Positions 1 through 10,513 are shown, counted from the stretch's first letter. The stretch: DNA of 64,000 nt from Akkermansia muciniphila (GCA_943331105.2 CALQKH020000009.1:99669-163668), one strand, 5' to 3'. Numbers and translations: made by a program. The notes: a model not told the origin generated them from the sequence alone.

Positions 1-2334
1 GGCGACCTGGCCCAGCATGACAGGGCCTCGGCTGCCGGGCACCATCAGGCGCTCAAGTGTGGCCAGGTCATGCCTGGATTCGTGGCCCAGCTTGACCACG
101 ATGGGCACTTGGCGCTCGGACAAATTGAGTTTGGGCAGCGCCTGATCGTAGTCGCCCAGGGTGGCCACGCGCAAGGTGTCGCTGATGGCTGCGCTCGTCA
201 CACCCAGGTCGGCAGCCTTGGCAAAGTCGGGCCGCACGGCGATCTCGGGGCGTACCAGGCTGGCCGTCGATGCAATCGAGCCCAAACCTGAAATGGTGCG
301 CAAATCGCGCTCCACCGCCATGGCAGCGGTTTGCAGGGCTTGCGGGTCCTCGCCGGTGAGCACCAGCACGTATTTTTCGCCAGACCCGCCCAAACCCACC
401 TTGGTGCGCACACCGGGCAATTGCTGCAGCGCGGTGCGAATGTCGTTTTCAATCGCTTGCTTGCGGGGGCGTGTACCGCGCTCGGTCAACTGGATGGTGA
501 GCGTGGCCTTGCGGACCTCGGCTGCGCCGCTACCGGTAAAAGGATCACTGCCCGCACTGCCGCCGCCAATCGTGGTGTAGACGCTTTTCACATCGTTCAC
601 CGCCATCAACAACTTGCGGGCGTGTTCGGCGCTGGCTTGGGTCTGCACCAAGGTGGAGCCGGGGGGCAGCTCCACATACACCTGGGTTTGAGAGTTGTCA
701 TCGGGCGGAATGAAGCCCTTGGGCAGCAAAGGCACCAGCATGATGGAGCCGATGAAGAACAGCGTGGCCAGGACCATGGTGACCAGGCGGTGCCGCATGC
801 ACCAGGTGGCCCAAACCATGTAGCGCTTGAGCCAGCCCGGCTCATGCGCGGCCGTGACGATGGGCTTCAAAATATAAGCCGCCATCATGGGCGTGAGCAC
901 CCGCGCCACCACCAAAGAGGCAAACACCGCGAGTGACGCCGTCCAGCCAAACTGCTTGAAGAACTTGCCCGGAATGCCGCTCATGAACGCCGTGGGTAAA
1001 AACACCGCGATCAAGGTGAAGGTGGTGGCGATCACGGCCAAACCAATTTCGTCGGCCGCCTCCATGGCCGCCTGATACGGAGACTTGCCCATGCGCAAAT
1101 GGCGCACGATGTTTTCCACCTCGACAATCGCATCGTCCACCAACACACCAATCACCAAAGACAGCGCCAGCAAAGTCACCACGTTGATGGAAAAGCCCAA
1201 GTAAGCCATGCCAATGAAGGCGGGAATGACCGACAGCGGCAACGCCACAGCCGACACAAACGTGGCCCGCCAGTCGCGCAAAAACAGCCACACCACCAGC
1301 ACCGCCAAAATCGCGCCTTCGTAGAGCAAGACCAACGAGCCGCTGTATTCCTCTTCCACCGGGGTCACAAAATCAAAGGCCTCGGTGATCTCGATGTCCG
1401 GGTTTTGCAGCCGATAGTCGGCCAAGGCCTGACGCACCAAGCGGCCCACGGCCACTTCGCTCTCGCCCCTGCTGCGCACCACCTCAAAGCCCACCACCGG
1501 ATTGCCGTTCAGGCTGGCCGCCGAGCGGGCATCGGCCAACGTGTCGCTCACCATGGCCACCTGGTCCAGCCGCACTCGGCCACCACGCGATGTGGCCAGC
1601 TCGATCTGGCCCACCTCTTGCGCTGTCTTGACAGTCGCCAGGGTGCGCACGGGCTGCTCACCCACGCCCAAATCCATGCGTCCACCCGAGCCTTCTTGCT
1701 GCACCTGCTTGAGCTGACGCGACACCTCGGCCGCCGTGATGCCCAGCGCCTGCAAGCGGTTCACATCCAACGCCACGCGCACCTCACGCGTCACGCCGCC
1801 CACCCGGTTGACCGCGCCCACACCGCGCAGTGACAAGAGCTTGCGGGTGATGTCTTTGTCCACCAGCCATGACAGGGCCTCGTCGTCCATGCGCGTCGAA
1901 CGCACGGTGTAGGCCAGGACGGGGGTACCCGCCAGGTTGAGCTTTTTGACCACCGGATCGCGCAAGTCGCTTGGCAAGTCGGCGCGCACGCCCTGAATGG
2001 CCGAGCGCACATCGTCCACCGCCTCCTGGCTGGGCTTTTCCATGCGGAACTCGGCGGTGATGGACACCACGCCGTCTTGCACCTTGGTGGTGATGTGTTT
2101 GAGGCCTTGCAGCGGGGCCAGCGCGTTTTCAAGCTTGCGGGCCACATCGGTTTCAAGCTGCGTGGGTGCAACACCGGGCAGGCTGGCGGTCACCGTGATG
2201 GTGGGGACATCCAAGTCCGGAAAGTTTTGCACCTTCATCGAACCGAAAGCGATGAAACCTGCCACCGTCAGCAGCACAAACAGCATGACGGCGGGAATAG
2301 GGTTTCGAATCGACCACGAAGAGACGTTGAACAT
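1..2334 (-). CDS. RND efflux permease, HAE (drug) type, C-terminus beyond window
   Basis: Inner-membrane proton-driven pump of a tripartite RND system. Translated from the ATG at 2334 it stays open for 778 codons to the window edge, so about 250 C-terminal residues of a usual 1020-1050 are missing. It begins MFNVSSWSIRNPIPAVM with the first membrane helix at about residues 11-31, followed by porter-domain sequence. A VDDAIVEVEN motif puts two adjacent Asp at residues 400-401, matching the AcrB proton-relay pair (D407/D408). This marks the drug-exporting HAE group rather than the metal-exporting HME group. The adaptor gene lies 9 bp upstream on the same strand, so the two form an operon. No outer-membrane factor is in view; it may lie beyond the left edge. 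The substrate cannot be read from the sequence. Confidence 0.93.
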   Translation of the reverse strand, partial: MFNVSSWSIRNPIPAVMLFVLLTVAGFIAFGSMKVQNFPDLDVPTITVTASLPGVAPTQLETDVARKLENALAPLQGLKHITTKVQDGVVSITAEFRMEKPSQEAVDDVRSAIQGVRADLPSDLRDPVVKKLNLAGTPVLAYTVRSTRMDDEALSWLVDKDITRKLLSLRGVGAVNRVGGVTREVRVALDVNRLQALGITAAEVSRQLKQVQQEGSGGRMDLGVGEQPVRTLATVKTAQEVGQIELATSRGGRVRLDQVAMVSDTLADARSAASLNGNPVVGFEVVRSRGESEVAVGRLVRQALADYRLQNPDIEITEAFDFVTPVEEEYSGSLVLLYEGAILAVLVVWLFLRDWRATFVSAVALPLSVIPAFIGMAYLGFSINVVTLLALSLVIGVLVDDAIVEVENIVRHLRMGKSPYQAAMEAADEIGLAVIATTFTLIAVFLPTAFMSGIPGKFFKQFGWTASLAVFASLVVARVLTPMMAAYILKPIVTAAHEPGWLKRYMVWATWCMRHRLVTMVLATLFFIGSIMLVPLLPKGFIPPDDNSQTQVYVELPPGSTLVQTQASAEHARKLLMAVNDVKSVYTTIGGGSAGSDPFTGSGAAEVRKATLTIQLTERGTRPRKQAIENDIRTALQQLPGVRTKVGLGGSGEKYVLVLTGEDPQALQTAAMAVERDLRTISGLGSIASTASLVRPEIAVRPDFAKAADLGVTSAAISDTLRVATLGDYDQALPKLNLSERQVPIVVKLGHESRHDLATLERLMVPGSRGPVMLGQVA

Positions 2335-2343
2335 GGCGTCCCT

Positions 2344-3468
2344 TTATTTGACGGCAGTGGCGGCTGGTGCAGCTTGGGCGGCTGGCGCGTCGACCACACG
2401 CACCGTGTCGCCGTGGTTCAAAAACGCGCCGCCACTGGCCACCACGCGTGCATCGGCTTGCAGGCCGCGGGTCACCTCAACACGGTCAGCATTTTGGCGT
2501 CCGGTTTGAACTTTGAGTTGACTGACTTTTTGGTCGGCCCCGACCGTGTAGACATAGCTGAACCCATCGCGCACCACCACAGCGGTTTGGGGCACCGTGA
2601 GCGCCTGACTTTGACCCAAACTGATCTCACCCTGAGCGTACATGCCCGCTCGGGCGCTGCCGATGGCGGCAGGCAAATCCACATAAACGATGGCATTTCG
2701 GGTTTGCGCATCCACCGCAGGCGCGACCACACGCACCTTACCCTGCAGCACCTGCCCACTGGCGGCCTTGATTTGTGCGGGCGCACCCACCTGGATGCGG
2801 CCAATTTCAGAGGCGGTCACCTCAGCACGCCATTCGATGCGCCCTTGGCGAATCAACCGGAACAACTCGACTCCTGCACCCACCACACTGCCCACCGTGG
2901 CTTGCCGTGCTGAGATCACGCCCGCATCCGGCGCACGCACCTGGGTTTGCGACAGGCGCACGTTTTGCAGTTGCACCAAGGCCCGGGCCGATTGCACGCG
3001 CGCCACGGCAGATGCCTCCGCGGCCAACGCTTGGCTCAGCTGTGCGTTGCTGAAAAATCCTTGCTGCTGCAGACTGCGCGCCCGCTCGGCCTGGGCCTTG
3101 GCCTCTTGGGCGCTGGCCGCCGCTTCAGCCAGTGTGCCCTCGGCCTGAGCCAGCTCGGCCCGCAAACTGTCGGCCTGCAAAACGGCCAGCACGTCGCCGC
3201 GCTGAACCCTGTCGCCCACATTGACCCGTACCTCGGTGATCTTCAAGCCATTGGCTTCGGCGCCAATGATGGCCTCTTGCCAGGCAGCCAGGCTGCCGTT
3301 GGCGTTGATCTTTTGGGCCAGGTTGACAGTTTGGGGCGTGGTGACGGTCACTGTCAGACTGGGTTTGGCGCTGTCTGGTGGCTTGGGCGTGGTTTGAGCC
3401 TGTACCGTCCCGCCCAAAAGCAAAACCAAGCCGCTGATCTTCGTGAGCCACAGAAAAGACTTTTTCAT
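2344..3468 (-). CDS. RND efflux periplasmic adaptor (HlyD/MFP family)
   Basis: Periplasmic membrane-fusion protein that links the RND permease just downstream to an outer-membrane channel. The 374-residue product starts MKKSFLWLTKISGLVLLLGG and has a cleavable Sec signal ending near VQAQ. A lipoyl/barrel-sandwich half precedes an Ala/Gln-rich helical hairpin (AQAEGTLAEAAASAQEAKAQ), then the second lipoyl half and beta-barrel domains. I chose the ATG at 3468 because the signal peptide begins there; a GTG four codons upstream is possible. The length is normal for the family. It is the first gene of the adaptor-permease operon, and its promoter must lie in the 181 bp between it and glnE. Confidence 0.92.
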   Translation of the reverse strand: MKKSFLWLTKISGLVLLLGGTVQAQTTPKPPDSAKPSLTVTVTTPQTVNLAQKINANGSLAAWQEAIIGAEANGLKITEVRVNVGDRVQRGDVLAVLQADSLRAELAQAEGTLAEAAASAQEAKAQAERARSLQQQGFFSNAQLSQALAAEASAVARVQSARALVQLQNVRLSQTQVRAPDAGVISARQATVGSVVGAGVELFRLIRQGRIEWRAEVTASEIGRIQVGAPAQIKAASGQVLQGKVRVVAPAVDAQTRNAIVYVDLPAAIGSARAGMYAQGEISLGQSQALTVPQTAVVVRDGFSYVYTVGADQKVSQLKVQTGRQNADRVEVTRGLQADARVVASGGAFLNHGDTVRVVDAPAAQAAPAATAVK

Positions 3469-3490
3469 TTCACAAAACACCCATAACTGA

Positions 3491-3544
3491 TTCGTTTGAG
3501 TTTACGTTCGTTTTAGTCTCCATCCAAATGAGGCGAACTAAAAA
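3491..3544. promoter_or_regulatory. Repeat-rich promoter region of the RND operon (operator candidate)
   Basis: The spacer upstream of the adaptor gene holds two direct copies of TTCGTTT (3491-3497 and 3507-3513, 16 bp apart). It also holds an inverted pair TTTTAGT (3511-3517) / ACTAAAA (3537-3543). They lie 23-76 bp upstream of the adaptor start. Symmetric sites here are common for TetR-type repressors of RND pumps, but no such regulator is in the window, so operator function is inference. Confidence 0.3.
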
Positions 3545-3649
3545 TGCCCTTCGAGATTGGTCTTTCCTGAGCCTGCGCAACAAATGTCGGTTTGAAGGCA
3601 TGCCGCGCCTTGCAGACGTGCTGGACTGGGTGGGAAGATTCGGGGTGAA

Positions 3650-6418
3650 TCAGCCCATCACCCGTTGCCAGAGCAACAAAATTGCAGCGCGCTCTTCAAC
3701 CCAAAGGTTCACGGGAACATCGGTCGGCTCCTCGTTCAAGCGTGCTTGGTGCTGGATACGGCGCATTTCCCGATACGCGTTGGCTGACGACGCACCCATG
3801 CCCAAGGGCAATAAGCCTGCTTTTTCAGCCCGTTGCAGCAAGGCAATGTTGCCCACGTTATCAGCCAGCTCAGGGTGGTCAGCGGTATGCAGCAAGACCA
3901 GGTATTGCACGGCAAACTCGGCGTCCACCATGCCGCCAAGACTGTGCTTCACGTCAAAACGATCGGCCTTGACCGGATGGCCTTGTCGCACGCGTTCGCG
4001 CATGGCCACGATCTCGGCCTTCAGACTGACCGCATCGCGTGAAGCGCTGATGACCGCATGGCGCACAGCATCAAAACGCGAAGCCAAACTGGGCAAGCCC
4101 ATGACAAAACGCGCACGGGTCATGGCTTGGTGCTCCCAAGTCCAAGCGGTATTGCTGCCACGTTGTTGCTGGTAATCGGCATACGCCTGAAACTGCGTGA
4201 CCAACATGCCTGCACTGCCATTGGGGCGCAGGGCGGTGTCGATCTCATACAAGTCACCCTCGCCGGTTTTGACGGTCATCCAATTGATGAGCTTTCGCAC
4301 ATAGTTGGCATAGACCTCTTGGGCGCGCTCATCACTGTCTTCGTAAACAAAGACAATGTCCAAATCGCTGCCGTAGCCCAGTTCTTTGCCCCCCAACTTG
4401 CCATAACCAATGATGGCAATCGCTGGCGTTTCACGGTGACGAATTTTGAGACGATCCCAACACCAACGGGCGGTCACGCGCAATACGGCATCGGCCAAGG
4501 CGCTCAGGTCATCGGCCACTTGCTCAACCGTGAGCACCCCCTCCACATCCCTTGCCAGCGTGCGAAACTGCTCCGCATGGTGCGCACGTCGCAGCAAGTT
4601 GAGCAAGCTTTCTTCGTCGTCCTCGCCTGTGCGCTGCAAGGCGATCAAACGCGCTTGCAACTCGCCCTCAAACTCAAGGGCATCAAAACGGCTGCTGAAA
4701 AGATTGCCCCCGGCCAATTCGTCGATCACACCGGGGTGCTGCAGCAGATAACGTGCCGGCCATTTGGCCGCACCCAACAAGCGCAGCAAGCGTTCGTGCA
4801 CGGAGGGGCGCTCCAGCATGAGCGCCAAATAACTTTCACGGCGCAACAAGGGCTCAATCCAATCCACCATGCGCAAGACGGCGTCTTCGGTGACGCGCCC
4901 AACATCAAGCCACTGCGCTGTGCGCTGCAACAAGCGCACCAGGCGACCGCGTGCGTCATCCCGCAAAGCTTGTACCCGCGCGTTATCGGCCCACAAAGCC
5001 AACCGGGCGCGAACGGGCCCTTTGAAATCGGTCAATACCGCTTCCAAGTCAGCATGCTCGCGTGCATTTTTTCCGGTTTTGCCGTTGCATCCCTTGCAAT
5101 CTCGATCGCCACCCAACAGGGTGTCAAACTCCTGCGCGACCACTTCACGGTGGGCGTCCAACTCGGACAAAAAGGCGCAAGCCGTGGGATGGCCCAAAGT
5201 TTTCGCGATCCAAGCCAAATCGTCGTCTCGGGTGGGCAAAACATGGGTTTGCTGGTCGTCCAAGTACTGAATGCGGTGCTCGACCTGGCGAAGAAACACA
5301 TAGGCTGCGCTCAAGGCCTCGGCGGTGGCTTGGGGCATGAGGCCCGCTTTGGCCACACGCTGCAAAGCGTCTAAGGTAGGCCGTGTGCGCAACTCGGGGA
5401 ATTGCCCACCACGCACCACCTGCAAAAGCTGCACGGTGAACTCGATTTCGCGGATGCCGCCTCGCGACAGTTTCACGTCATTCGCGCGTTCTGGGTGACC
5501 GGCACTGCGTTTGGCTGCGTGGTCTCGGATTTGCTGGTGCAGGGTGCGCAGCGACTCGAACACGTTGTAATCCAGATAGCGACGGAACACAAATGGCAAA
5601 ACCACGGCACGCAGTGCTTGGGCGGAACCATTGAGCGCAGCACTGCGTGGGGCCACCACACGGCTTTTCATCCAGGCAAAACGCTCCCACTCGCGCCCCT
5701 GCACCAGCAAATACTCTTCAAGTGCGTCCAAAGAAACCACACTCGGTCCAGAATTGCCATTTGGGCGCAGCGCCAAATCGACACGGAACACAAAGCCATG
5801 CTCGGTGGTGTCACCGATCAGGGCATACATGCGTTTGACGGCACGGGTGAAGTAGTCCTGACACGACACTTTGTTGCGGCCCTCGCTGTTGCCCAGCGAC
5901 TCGCCGTCTTCGTCGTAGACATAAATCAGGTCAATGTCACTCGAGACGTTCAGCTCGCGTGCGCCCAACTTGCCCATCCCAATGATCCACATCTCTGCGC
6001 GCTGACCATCGGCCTTGGTGGGCGCACCGTGCAAGGCGTCCAAATCGGCAGAGACTTGCTGCCAAGCAATGTCCAGCGTCACTTCGGCAAGCCAGGTCAT
6101 GCTGCGGGTCACGCTGTCCAAAGAGGCCTGACGAGCGCAATCGAGCTGGGCCAAACGTTCCAGGGTGAGTTGACGCAAAACCCGCAGCGCTGCAGGGATA
6201 TCAAGACCCGTGAGCGTCAAAGCCATGAAGGCTGCCGACAAGGTTTCTCGCGTCGGGGCACCCGGCGCGAGCAAGGGCAGAACATCCACGTAACGGCGAT
6301 GCAAACGTTGCACGAAGCGCGAATACAGGTGCTCATGGGTCGCATCCAGCGCCGACGCGCCATGACCCAACGGGGCCACGGCGGGGTGACTGACATCCAT
6401 CGACGGGCTGCGGGTCAT
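3650..6418 (-). CDS. glnE: Bifunctional glutamine synthetase adenylyltransferase / adenylyl-removing enzyme
   Basis: Cytoplasmic enzyme that attaches AMP to glutamine synthetase and removes it, tuning nitrogen assimilation in response to PII. The product is 922 residues, about the family length (E. coli 946). It has two nucleotidyltransferase domains: the deadenylylase half carries GMGKLGARELNVSSDIDLI near residue 150, and the adenylyltransferase half carries GYGKLGGKELGYGSDLDIVF near residue 675. Both have the G-S-D-x-D metal-binding pattern. The start at 6418 is preferred because an AGGA element sits just upstream; an in-frame ATG at 6457 would run into yhdP. The gene is divergent from yhdP with only 24 bp between start codons, so the promoters must overlap the opposite coding sequence. 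Confidence 0.97.
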   Translation of the reverse strand: MTRSPSMDVSHPAVAPLGHGASALDATHEHLYSRFVQRLHRRYVDVLPLLAPGAPTRETLSAAFMALTLTGLDIPAALRVLRQLTLERLAQLDCARQASLDSVTRSMTWLAEVTLDIAWQQVSADLDALHGAPTKADGQRAEMWIIGMGKLGARELNVSSDIDLIYVYDEDGESLGNSEGRNKVSCQDYFTRAVKRMYALIGDTTEHGFVFRVDLALRPNGNSGPSVVSLDALEEYLLVQGREWERFAWMKSRVVAPRSAALNGSAQALRAVVLPFVFRRYLDYNVFESLRTLHQQIRDHAAKRSAGHPERANDVKLSRGGIREIEFTVQLLQVVRGGQFPELRTRPTLDALQRVAKAGLMPQATAEALSAAYVFLRQVEHRIQYLDDQQTHVLPTRDDDLAWIAKTLGHPTACAFLSELDAHREVVAQEFDTLLGGDRDCKGCNGKTGKNAREHADLEAVLTDFKGPVRARLALWADNARVQALRDDARGRLVRLLQRTAQWLDVGRVTEDAVLRMVDWIEPLLRRESYLALMLERPSVHERLLRLLGAAKWPARYLLQHPGVIDELAGGNLFSSRFDALEFEGELQARLIALQRTGEDDEESLLNLLRRAHHAEQFRTLARDVEGVLTVEQVADDLSALADAVLRVTARWCWDRLKIRHRETPAIAIIGYGKLGGKELGYGSDLDIVFVYEDSDERAQEVYANYVRKLINWMTVKTGEGDLYEIDTALRPNGSAGMLVTQFQAYADYQQQRGSNTAWTWEHQAMTRARFVMGLPSLASRFDAVRHAVISASRDAVSLKAEIVAMRERVRQGHPVKADRFDVKHSLGGMVDAEFAVQYLVLLHTADHPELADNVGNIALLQRAEKAGLLPLGMGASSANAYREMRRIQHQARLNEEPTDVPVNLWVEERAAILLLWQRVMG

Positions 6419-6442
6419 AATTCCTGCTGACTTTCTAATCGT

Positions 6443-9400
6443 ATGTTTGTGCCGCATCCACCCGTTTTGTCTCCCGTAGAACCCCGTCTGCAGCGCTGGC
6501 TGACCAGACTGGTTCGACTGTTTTTATGGGGCTTACTGGTCACAGGTCTGGTGCTGGGCATGACCTGGGCTGGCTTGCATTTTTGGATTGTGCCGCGAAT
6601 CGACGAATTCCGCCCCGCCATGGAACGGCTTGCCCGTCAATCTTTGGGTATACCCGTTCGGATTGGCTCTGTCACCGCGCAAAGCACGGGTTGGGTGCCA
6701 TCCTTTGAGCTGCGTGATATCGAATTGCTCGACAGCGTCAACCGTCCTGCACTGCTTTTGCCCAAAGTCATCGTGGCCCTGAGTTTGCGCTCTGCACTGC
6801 TTTTGAAGCTGGACCAACTGGTGTTGGATGCCCCCGAATTGGACGTTCGGAGAACGGCCGATGGGCTTTGGCAGTTGGGTGGAATAACTTTAGGACACCC
6901 GGGGGAAATCGACTCGGCCGCTGCAAATTGGCTGTTTTCTCAACGCGAAGTTATTGTGCGATCAGGGGTGGTGCGCTGGCATGTGGGCGGTGTCTCAGAC
7001 CCCCTTGACGCCACAACAGCACCTGCCGTTTTGAAAGAGATGGATCTGGTCATCCGCAACTCGTCGCGAACGCACAGCTTGCGCGTGGACGCAACGCCAC
7101 CAACCGCCTGGGGGGAGCGTTTTGTCCTGATGGGTCAATTCAAACGCAAAGTTTTGTCAACAGACGCTGGCCGATTTGCCGATTGGTCGGGACAAACCTA
7201 TGCTTTTTTTCCAAAAATCGATTTGGCCCCCATTCGCACAGCGGTTGAAGCGGATGGGACCGGCAATCTGGGCCAATTGCAGGGCCAGGGCACTTTGAGG
7301 TTATGGGCAGACGTGGACAAAGGGCAATGGCAAAGTGCCATGGCCGATGTCAGCTTGGTGGGTCTGAAAGCTCGGCTGAGTGAACAGGGCTTGCCTTTGG
7401 CTTTTGAACGCCTGTCTGGACGTTTGGGCGTGCAGGTTCACAAAGAGGGCTTTTTGGCCAGCACACAAGGCCTGTCCTTCGTCAACGAGGAAGGCCTGCA
7501 ATGGCCTGGTGGCAATGTCTCGCTGGACTACACCCAAGCTCAGGGCTCGCGCCCGGCACGAGGTGTTTTACAGGCCGATCAACTGGATTTGCACGCGCTG
7601 CGTGAACTGGCCTTGCGCCTGCCACAGGCCTCGGCCATTCACCCGGCTTTTCAAGCGCGCGAACTTTCAGGCTTGGTCACCCACCTTCACCTGCGTTGGC
7701 AAGGTCAATGGCCGCAGCCCGAAACCTACGAGGCCAAAGCCAGCATTCAAGGGCTACGCTGGCAGCCCGATGCACGGGGCTTGGCCACCACGCCCACCAC
7801 GCAGTGGGGCAAATGGCCGGGGGTGCGCGGCGCCGATGTGAATTTGGAGGTTGGCCACGATGGCGGGCAACTGGATGTGCGCATGGGCCAAAACAGCGCC
7901 ATTTGGTTGCCAGGCGTGCTGCTGCCCGCTGAAGTGCCCCTGCAAAATCTGCAAGCCAATGCGCGCTGGGTGCGCCTGTCTCGCCCAGAAGGCGACGCTT
8001 GGGAAGTGCCCGCATGGACACTAAAAATGGCCAACACCGACCTCCAAGGCGAATGGCGCGGCCAATGGAAAAGCACTCCCGATGGACCGGGCGCATTGAC
8101 GCTGGACGGGAAATTGAACACCTTGAACGCCGCAACGGCGCATCGGTATTTGCCCCTTGTTCTGCCCGTTTCTGTTCGTGAATACCTGCGAGACGCCTTG
8201 GTCAAAGGCACTTATTCGGACGTCAACGTCAAGATCAAAGGCGATTTGGCCAAAATCCCATTCACCAACCCTCAAGACGGTGAATTTCGCTTTTCGGGAC
8301 GCGTCCAAGACGTCCTGCTCGACATGGTGCCCCCCGCCCTGTTGCCCGCAGGCGGCGCACCATGGCCGCGCCTGAGCGGCTTGCAAGGTCGGCTTTCATT
8401 TGACCGTGCGGGCATGCGCCTGAGCGAGGCCAGTGCACGCGCCGGCGAGGGGAATCAGGCCATCGTGCTGACCGCCCCGCTGGTTGAAATCGCAGACATG
8501 ACCCAGCAACCCTTGCTGAAAGTGCAAGCCGAAAGTCAAGCCAAGGCGCCCCAGTTGTTGGAGTTGATTCGAAAATCGGCCTTGAACGACTTGTTGTCTG
8601 GCGTGCTGAATGATGCCCAAGCGCGTGGCGACACGCAAACACGGTTTGAATTGCGTTTGCCATTGCAAAATCTGAAACAAACTCAGGTGCAAGGGTCTGT
8701 GGCCCTCAAGAACGTGGATTTGCGCATGCAAGCCGAAACGCCTTGGCTTGACAACATACAAGGCCAATTGCATTTTCATGAGTCAGGCTTTGAACTGCGC
8801 CAATTGCAAGCCCAGCTTTGGGGCGGGCCGCTGTCATTGGAAGGTGGCATGCGCCCTTCAAGAAGCAGCCCCGCCTCCCCATCGCTCATCGAGTTTCAAG
8901 CCCGTGGCCGCGTCAATGCCGAGGGCTTGAGAGCAGCCCACGAGTTTTACCCTTTGGACTGGCTGGCGCAGCATGCCCAAGGCAGCACCAGTTACACCGC
9001 CCAACTGGCTTGGCGAGATGGAAAGCCTGATTTGTCCGTCAACAGCAACCTGGAGGGCATGGCTGTTCAACTGCCCGCGCCGCTGGGCAAATCTGCGGCC
9101 AGCACCCGGCCACTGAACATTGTTTTGCGCTCACAACAGGAAAAGTCCGGGCCGCATGACCACATTCAAGTCACTTTGGCCGACACGGTGCGTCTGGCCT
9201 ACCTGCGCAACTTGACGGGCAAAGTGCCTCAGGTGGTACGCGGTGTTTGGGGTGTGGGTATCCCTGCCCAACAAATGCCGACATGGCCTGATTCAGGCGT
9301 CTCCGCCCAACTGGTGGTCGACAAACTGAACGTCGATGAATGGCTGGCCTTGCTGCCAAGCACGACATCCCCAGCACCAAACAACGCACCCCCTGCATGG

Positions 9401-10513
9401 CAAAGCTACCTGCCCAACCGCATGGGTCTCAAAGCCAACACCCTGACGATGAACGACCGCAGCTTGCACAAAGTAAGCGCCGGTGGCACCCGCGATGGCG
9501 CGCAATGGCGCGCCAACATCGAAGCCCAAGAAATGTCAGGCCACTTGGGGTTTCAACAGTCGTACACGGGCCAAGCGGGCCTGCTGTTCGCCCGCTTGAG
9601 TCGACTGAACCTGCCGCCTTCAGAACTGGCGGAGGTTGAAGCCTTGCTCGAAGCACCCCCCACCAAACTGCCTGCACTGGACATCGTGGTGGACGCAGTG
9701 GAACTGCGCGGCATCCAACTGGGGCGTGTTGAAATCGAAGCCGTGAACCAAGAGGCCAGCCCCGGCCGTCAATCGGCTGGGCCTGAATGGCAGCTGAAGA
9801 AGTTCAATGTGCTGCTGCCGGAAGCACAGCTCAAAGGCACTGGGCGGTGGTTGCCAACTCGTGACGCCCAAGCGAAGCGTAAAACCGAAATGAATTTCGT
9901 CCTGGACATTCAAGATGCTGGTGCCTTGCTCAGCCGCTTGGGCACGCCCAATGCTTTAAAAGGTGGCGTGGGCCAACTGGCGGGCGCCGTCAATTGGCAA
10001 GGCTCCCCTTTGGCACTGGACTACCCGAGCATGAATGGTCAGTTCGAAGTCCGCATGGGTCGCGGTCAGTTTCTCAAGGCCGATGCGGGTGTCGCCAAAT
10101 TGCTGGGTGTTTTAAGCCTGCAGGCCTTGCCCAGACGCTTGTTGCTGGATTTCAGGGACGTGTTTGCCGAGGGTTTTGCTTTTGACTCTGTGCGCGGCGA
10201 TGTGGGCATCACCCAAGGCACGGCTCACACCAACAATTTGCAAATCAAAGGCGTCAACGCCTTGGTCTTGCTGGACGGACAAGCCAACATCGCGCAAGAG
10301 ACGCAAAAGCTCCGCGCCCAAATCTTGCCCACTGTTGACACCAACACCACCTCTTTGCTGGCAGGTCTTGCATTGAACCCTGCCGTGGGACTGACCGCTT
10401 TTGTCGCGCAATGGCTTTTGAAAAACCCGTTGTCACGGGCTTCAAGTCAAGAGTTCATCATCGATGGGAGCTGGGGCAATCCCCGCGTCACCCGGATAGA
10501 CAACCGCCCATGA
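6443..10513 (+). CDS. yhdP: YhdP-family AsmA-like envelope protein
   Basis: A very large (1356 aa) bridge-like protein anchored in the inner membrane by one helix near residues 22-42, with the rest in the periplasm. In E. coli YhdP works with TamB and YdbH to carry phospholipids to the outer membrane. The N-terminal half matches the DUF3971 style, and the C-terminus (DFRDVFAEGFAFDSVRGDVG onward) matches the AsmA-like C-terminal block that ends in a short positively charged tail. The length is close to E. coli YhdP (1266). The stop overlaps the start of the downstream kinase as ATGA at 10510-10513, which suggests translational coupling. Confidence 0.93.
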   Translation: MFVPHPPVLSPVEPRLQRWLTRLVRLFLWGLLVTGLVLGMTWAGLHFWIVPRIDEFRPAMERLARQSLGIPVRIGSVTAQSTGWVPSFELRDIELLDSVNRPALLLPKVIVALSLRSALLLKLDQLVLDAPELDVRRTADGLWQLGGITLGHPGEIDSAAANWLFSQREVIVRSGVVRWHVGGVSDPLDATTAPAVLKEMDLVIRNSSRTHSLRVDATPPTAWGERFVLMGQFKRKVLSTDAGRFADWSGQTYAFFPKIDLAPIRTAVEADGTGNLGQLQGQGTLRLWADVDKGQWQSAMADVSLVGLKARLSEQGLPLAFERLSGRLGVQVHKEGFLASTQGLSFVNEEGLQWPGGNVSLDYTQAQGSRPARGVLQADQLDLHALRELALRLPQASAIHPAFQARELSGLVTHLHLRWQGQWPQPETYEAKASIQGLRWQPDARGLATTPTTQWGKWPGVRGADVNLEVGHDGGQLDVRMGQNSAIWLPGVLLPAEVPLQNLQANARWVRLSRPEGDAWEVPAWTLKMANTDLQGEWRGQWKSTPDGPGALTLDGKLNTLNAATAHRYLPLVLPVSVREYLRDALVKGTYSDVNVKIKGDLAKIPFTNPQDGEFRFSGRVQDVLLDMVPPALLPAGGAPWPRLSGLQGRLSFDRAGMRLSEASARAGEGNQAIVLTAPLVEIADMTQQPLLKVQAESQAKAPQLLELIRKSALNDLLSGVLNDAQARGDTQTRFELRLPLQNLKQTQVQGSVALKNVDLRMQAETPWLDNIQGQLHFHESGFELRQLQAQLWGGPLSLEGGMRPSRSSPASPSLIEFQARGRVNAEGLRAAHEFYPLDWLAQHAQGSTSYTAQLAWRDGKPDLSVNSNLEGMAVQLPAPLGKSAASTRPLNIVLRSQQEKSGPHDHIQVTLADTVRLAYLRNLTGKVPQVVRGVWGVGIPAQQMPTWPDSGVSAQLVVDKLNVDEWLALLPSTTSPAPNNAPPAWQSYLPNRMGLKANTLTMNDRSLHKVSAGGTRDGAQWRANIEAQEMSGHLGFQQSYTGQAGLLFARLSRLNLPPSELAEVEALLEAPPTKLPALDIVVDAVELRGIQLGRVEIEAVNQEASPGRQSAGPEWQLKKFNVLLPEAQLKGTGRWLPTRDAQAKRKTEMNFVLDIQDAGALLSRLGTPNALKGGVGQLAGAVNWQGSPLALDYPSMNGQFEVRMGRGQFLKADAGVAKLLGVLSLQALPRRLLLDFRDVFAEGFAFDSVRGDVGITQGTAHTNNLQIKGVNALVLLDGQANIAQETQKLRAQILPTVDTNTTSLLAGLALNPAVGLTAFVAQWLLKNPLSRASSQEFIIDGSWGNPRVTRIDNRP

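Noticed and set aside
4058..6430. Long plus-strand open frames opposite glnE (438 and 342 codons)
   Set aside because: They mirror glnE codon bias and have no recognisable domain or ribosome site. glnE is complete on the other strand.
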